DNA of 7,516 bases from Burkholderiales bacterium (GTDB lineage Bacteria > Pseudomonadota > Gammaproteobacteria > Burkholderiales > Burkholderiaceae_E). This document shows, one piece after another, positions 5,575 to 7,516 of the stretch. Below the pieces are notes generated by a model. That model was not told the origin of the DNA, made no database searches, and was given only the letters and a program-made list of their open reading frames with translations. Both the position numbers and the translations under genes were made by a program. The DNA is taken from positions 1 to 7,516 of the forward strand of contig JAIYAG010000103.1 in NCBI GenBank assembly GCA_027489195.1, read 5' to 3'. Within the stretch, counting starts at the first letter, position 1, and the number at the start of each line of letters is the position of its first letter.

Positions 5575-7092
5575 ATGAACGACCTGTGGCAAGCGTGCGC
5601 GTCGCACCTGGAGAGCGAGCTGCCCGCCCAGCTGTACCGCACGTGGATCAAGCCGCTGGTCTTCCTCGGTTACGACGAGGAGGGCCGGATGCTGAAGCTG
5701 GGCGCGCCCAATCGCGTCAAGCTCGATTGGGTGCGTGCGCAGTACGGTGACCGCATCGCCGAGCTCGCGTCGCAGCTGATCAACCCCGACGCGAAGGTGA
5801 GCTTCGAGATCTCGGCCGCCGCGGAGCTCGATGCGGACCTGCGTGCTGCGGACAGCACCGGACACACGAACGGGAATGGACACGGGAACGGGAACGGACA
5901 TGCCCAAGGTCCGGGCGTCACCCACGAGTCGCTGCAGATGGCCGCGGGCACGTCGCTGCCGGGGTTCGCGGCGCAGACCGGCGGGTCCGAGTCGCCTGCG
6001 GCGAGGGAGCGTGTCACGCTGCCCGGGTTCTCCGCACTGCAGCCCTCGGTATCGCCCGCGGCGGAGCGCTCGCGCCTGAACCCGGACCTGACCTTCGGCA
6101 CCTTCGTCACCGGCAAGGCCAACGACCTCGCACGTGCCGCGGCGCTGCAGGTCGCGGAGCGGCCGGGCGGGGCCTACAACCCGCTGTTCCTCTACGGCGG
6201 CGTGGGTCTGGGCAAGACCCACCTGATCCACGCGGTCGGCAACTCGATCCTCGCACGCGCGCCCGCCGCGAACATCCGCTACATCACCGCCAACCAGTTC
6301 TTCCAGGACATGGTGGCCTCGATCCGGCGCCAGTCGGTCGACGAGTTCAAACGGTATTACCAATCCCTCGACCTGCTGCTGATCGACGACATCCAGTTCT
6401 TCGCCGGCAAGGAGCGCTCGCAGGAAGAGTTCTTCTATGCCTTCGAGAACCTGATCGCCGAGCGCAAGCAGATCATCATCACCTCGGACACGTATCCGAA
6501 GGAGATGTCGGGCATCGACGACCGCCTGATTTCGCGCTTCAACTCCGGACTGATCGTCGCGATCGAGCCGCCCGAACTCGAGATGCGGGTCGCGATCCTG
6601 ATGCGCAAGGGCGAGTTCGCCGGGCATGCGCTCGACGAGGACGTTGCATTCTTCGTCGCCAAGCACATCCGCCAGAACGTCCGCGAACTCGAGGGCGCGC
6701 TGCGCCGGATCCTCGCCTACGCCCAGTTCCGCAACCAGCCGATCACCCTCGACTTGGTCAAGGAAGCGCTCAAGGACCTGCTGTCGTTCAACCGCGGGCA
6801 GATCTCGGTCGAGTTCATCCAGAAGACGGTCGCCGACTTCTACAAGATGAAGGTGGCCGACATGTACTCCAAGCGCCGACCGGCCAACATCGCGCTGCCG
6901 CGTCAGATCGCGATGTACCTGGCGAAGGAGCTGACGCAGAAGAGCCTCCCGGAGATCGGCGAGCTCTTCGGCGGTCGTGATCACACCACGGTGCTCCATG
7001 CGGTCAGGAAGATCGCTGAGCTGAGGCAGCACCGCCCTGAACTGAACCACCAGATCCACGTGCTCGACCAGACGCTCAGGGAGTACCTGTGA
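5575..7092 (+). CDS. dnaA: Chromosomal replication initiator protein DnaA
   Basis: DnaA binds DnaA boxes at oriC, forms an ATP-dependent helical oligomer, melts the origin and loads the replicative helicase. The 505 residues show domain I (1-80, starting MNDLWQACASHLESELPAQL), a long variable domain II (about 81-166), the AAA+ domain III and DNA-binding domain IV (about 412-505). Domain III has Walker A GGVGLGKTH (208-216), Walker B LLIDDIQF (268-275), sensor I ITSD (302-305), arginine finger R321 in DRLISRF, and sensor II R370 in NVRELEGALRRI. Domain IV carries the signature FGGRDHTTVLHA (465-476). The ATG at 5575 gives the family N-terminus; an in-frame ATG at 5497 would add 26 Arg/Pro-rich residues of no known kind. 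Its Shine-Dalgarno sequence is weak. Domain II includes hexapeptide repeats and two LPGF motifs. A DnaA box beside the presumed promoter suggests autoregulation. dnaN follows after 288 bases. Confidence 0.98.
   Translation: MNDLWQACASHLESELPAQLYRTWIKPLVFLGYDEEGRMLKLGAPNRVKLDWVRAQYGDRIAELASQLINPDAKVSFEISAAAELDADLRAADSTGHTNGNGHGNGNGHAQGPGVTHESLQMAAGTSLPGFAAQTGGSESPAARERVTLPGFSALQPSVSPAAERSRLNPDLTFGTFVTGKANDLARAAALQVAERPGGAYNPLFLYGGVGLGKTHLIHAVGNSILARAPAANIRYITANQFFQDMVASIRRQSVDEFKRYYQSLDLLLIDDIQFFAGKERSQEEFFYAFENLIAERKQIIITSDTYPKEMSGIDDRLISRFNSGLIVAIEPPELEMRVAILMRKGEFAGHALDEDVAFFVAKHIRQNVRELEGALRRILAYAQFRNQPITLDLVKEALKDLLSFNRGQISVEFIQKTVADFYKMKVADMYSKRRPANIALPRQIAMYLAKELTQKSLPEIGELFGGRDHTTVLHAVRKIAELRQHRPELNHQIHVLDQTLREYL
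5860..5913 (+). repeat. 18-bp degenerate tandem repeats in dnaA domain II
   Basis: Three consecutive 18-base units begin GGACA at 5860, 5878 and 5896. They encode GHTNGN, GHGNGN and GHAQGP. The first two are close, the third has decayed. They lie in the flexible linker of DnaA, where length changes are tolerated. Confidence 0.75.
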
Positions 7093-7126
7093 GCGCTTCC
7101 TCACGGTCTGGGCTGATGTATACGCC

Positions 7127-7159
7127 TGGGGACAACCCCGTGGACAACCCGGTGGATGG
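7127..7159 (+). repeat. Three DnaA-box-like repeats with 12-base period
   Basis: TGGGGACAA (7127), CGTGGACAA (7139) and GGTGGATGG (7151) start exactly 12 bases apart, all in the same direction. They differ from TGTGGATAA at two, two and three positions. The pattern is a short direct-repeat array rather than isolated boxes. Confidence 0.6.
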
Positions 7160-7319
7160 CGGGGGGGTTCTCCGGTGGACGGAGGCGGGACTCGAAGGGA
7201 ACAACCCGGCTCCGAGACGCGCCGGACACGATTCGTCCCCGTCCGTCCCGCGATCCCACGGCGACCGTGCACAGGGTTCGCACTACCCGCTGAACCAGCA
7301 CCGGAGCGGGCCGCAGCGG

Positions 7320-7336
7320 TTGTCCACATATCCACC
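7320..7336 (-). promoter_or_regulatory. DnaA box pair next to the AT-rich segment
   Basis: TTGTCCACA (7320-7328) has one mismatch from TTATCCACA. ATATCCACC (7328-7336) follows with two mismatches, sharing one base. They abut the AT-rich stretch that leads to dnaN, the usual placement of boxes beside an unwinding element. Confidence 0.6.
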
Positions 7337-7370
7337 GACTACAACAACTAGCTAACAACAATCATATAAA

Positions 7371-7374
7371 AGGA
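7371..7374 (+). promoter_or_regulatory. Ribosome binding site of dnaN
   Basis: AGGA stands six bases before the ATG at 7381 and favours that ATG over the in-frame ATG at 7387. Confidence 0.65.
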
Positions 7375-7380
7375 AAAGAG

Positions 7381-7516
7381 ATGTTGATGATCAAGGCGAC
7401 CCGCGATGCGATCCTGCGCCCGTTGCAGACGGTGGCGGGCATCGTCGAGCGTCGTCACACCCTCCCGATCCTCGCCAACGTCCTGGTCCGCAAGCAGGGC
7501 GACCAGGTGTCGTTCC
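7381..7516 (+). CDS. dnaN: DNA polymerase III beta subunit (sliding clamp), 5' part
   Basis: DnaN forms the ring that tethers DNA polymerase III to DNA. Only the first 45 codons are in the window, cut by its right edge. They read MLMIKATRDAILRPLQTVAG then IVERRHTLPILANVLVRKQG then DQVSF, the start of clamp domain 1, and ERRHTLPILANVL is typical of betaproteobacterial DnaN. The ATG at 7381 is chosen for its Shine-Dalgarno spacing and the family length before TRDA; the ATG at 7387 remains possible. It follows dnaA on the same strand, the usual order near bacterial origins. Confidence 0.96.
   Translation, partial: MLMIKATRDAILRPLQTVAGIVERRHTLPILANVLVRKQGDQVSF

Larger units (their letters stand above)
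7093..7380. other. oriC: Candidate chromosomal origin (oriC) between dnaA and dnaN
   Basis: This 288-base gap has no gene. It carries three DnaA-box-like repeats spaced 12 bases apart near its left end (7127-7159), a near-perfect DnaA box with a second weaker one (7320-7336), and right after them a stretch of about 45 bases (7337-7380) that is strikingly AT-rich against its surroundings, as expected of a DNA unwinding element. Flanking by dnaA and dnaN and the switch of gene direction nearby fit an origin. The middle (7165-7310) is GC-rich with only a weak 6-bp hairpin (7286-7310). The alternative is that the true origin is upstream of dnaA, or that both gaps form a bipartite origin. Confidence 0.55.

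Noticed and set aside
5440..7335. 631-codon open frame on the minus strand opposite dnaA
   Set aside because: It mirrors the dnaA codons, crosses the presumed origin and shows no domain.
7338..7363. DnaA-trio-like repeats
   Set aside because: CTA occurs at 7348-7350 and nearby, but the intervening CAA triplets break the pattern, so a trio array cannot be supported.
7365..7370. TATAAA as a dnaN promoter
   Set aside because: It is too close to the start codon to leave the AGGA site in the transcript and has no -35; it fits better as part of the AT-rich unwinding stretch.
1..7516. Mobile elements, CRISPR arrays, tRNA or rRNA genes, toxin or defence genes
   Set aside because: No transposase, spaced repeat array, cloverleaf-type sequence or such protein family is visible; every long stretch belongs to a core gene or to the two control gaps.

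Overview
This window is the chromosomal replication-origin neighbourhood of a GC-rich betaproteobacterium, most likely of the order Burkholderiales. The grounds are gene order and protein sequence. The left arm reads rpmH, rnpA, yidD, yidC, a regulator, mnmE on the minus strand, and dnaA then dnaN read away from it on the plus strand. The ribosomal protein L34, DnaA and beta-clamp sequences have betaproteobacterial character, and the YidC and CysB-like proteins also fit that group. I cannot name a genus.

Layout: 14-1399 (minus) is mnmE, a tRNA wobble-uridine modification GTPase. 1449-2354 (minus) is a CysB-type LysR-family regulator lying between yidC and mnmE. 2374-4110 (minus) is yidC, the membrane insertase. 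4126-4527 (minus) is yidD, the insertion-efficiency factor. 4547-5044 (minus) is rnpA, the RNase P protein, with an uncertain start. 5073-5207 (minus) is rpmH, ribosomal protein L34. 5208-5574 is a divergent control region with a near-consensus sigma70 promoter for rpmH and a perfect DnaA box beside a -10-like element for dnaA. 5575-7092 (plus) is dnaA. 7093-7380 is a non-coding gap with DnaA-box-like repeats and an AT-rich end, a good oriC candidate. 7381 to the window end is the start of dnaN.

The left-arm genes are packed with gaps of 15 to 49 bases and probably form one operon from the rpmH promoter. It joins translation (L34), tRNA 5' processing (RNase P), membrane-protein insertion (YidD/YidC) and tRNA modification (MnmE), with a sulfur-type regulator as passenger. 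The right arm carries the initiator and the sliding clamp.

Most of the window is a highly conserved core locus and I see no mobile element, CRISPR array, toxin or defence system. The points that depart from expectation are an in-frame gap of about 14 residues in a normally conserved MnmE helix, the CysB-like gene inside the yidC-mnmE pair, an RnpA whose N-terminal part is low-complexity and lacks the usual helix, and a 12-base-phased array of DnaA-box-like repeats after dnaA.
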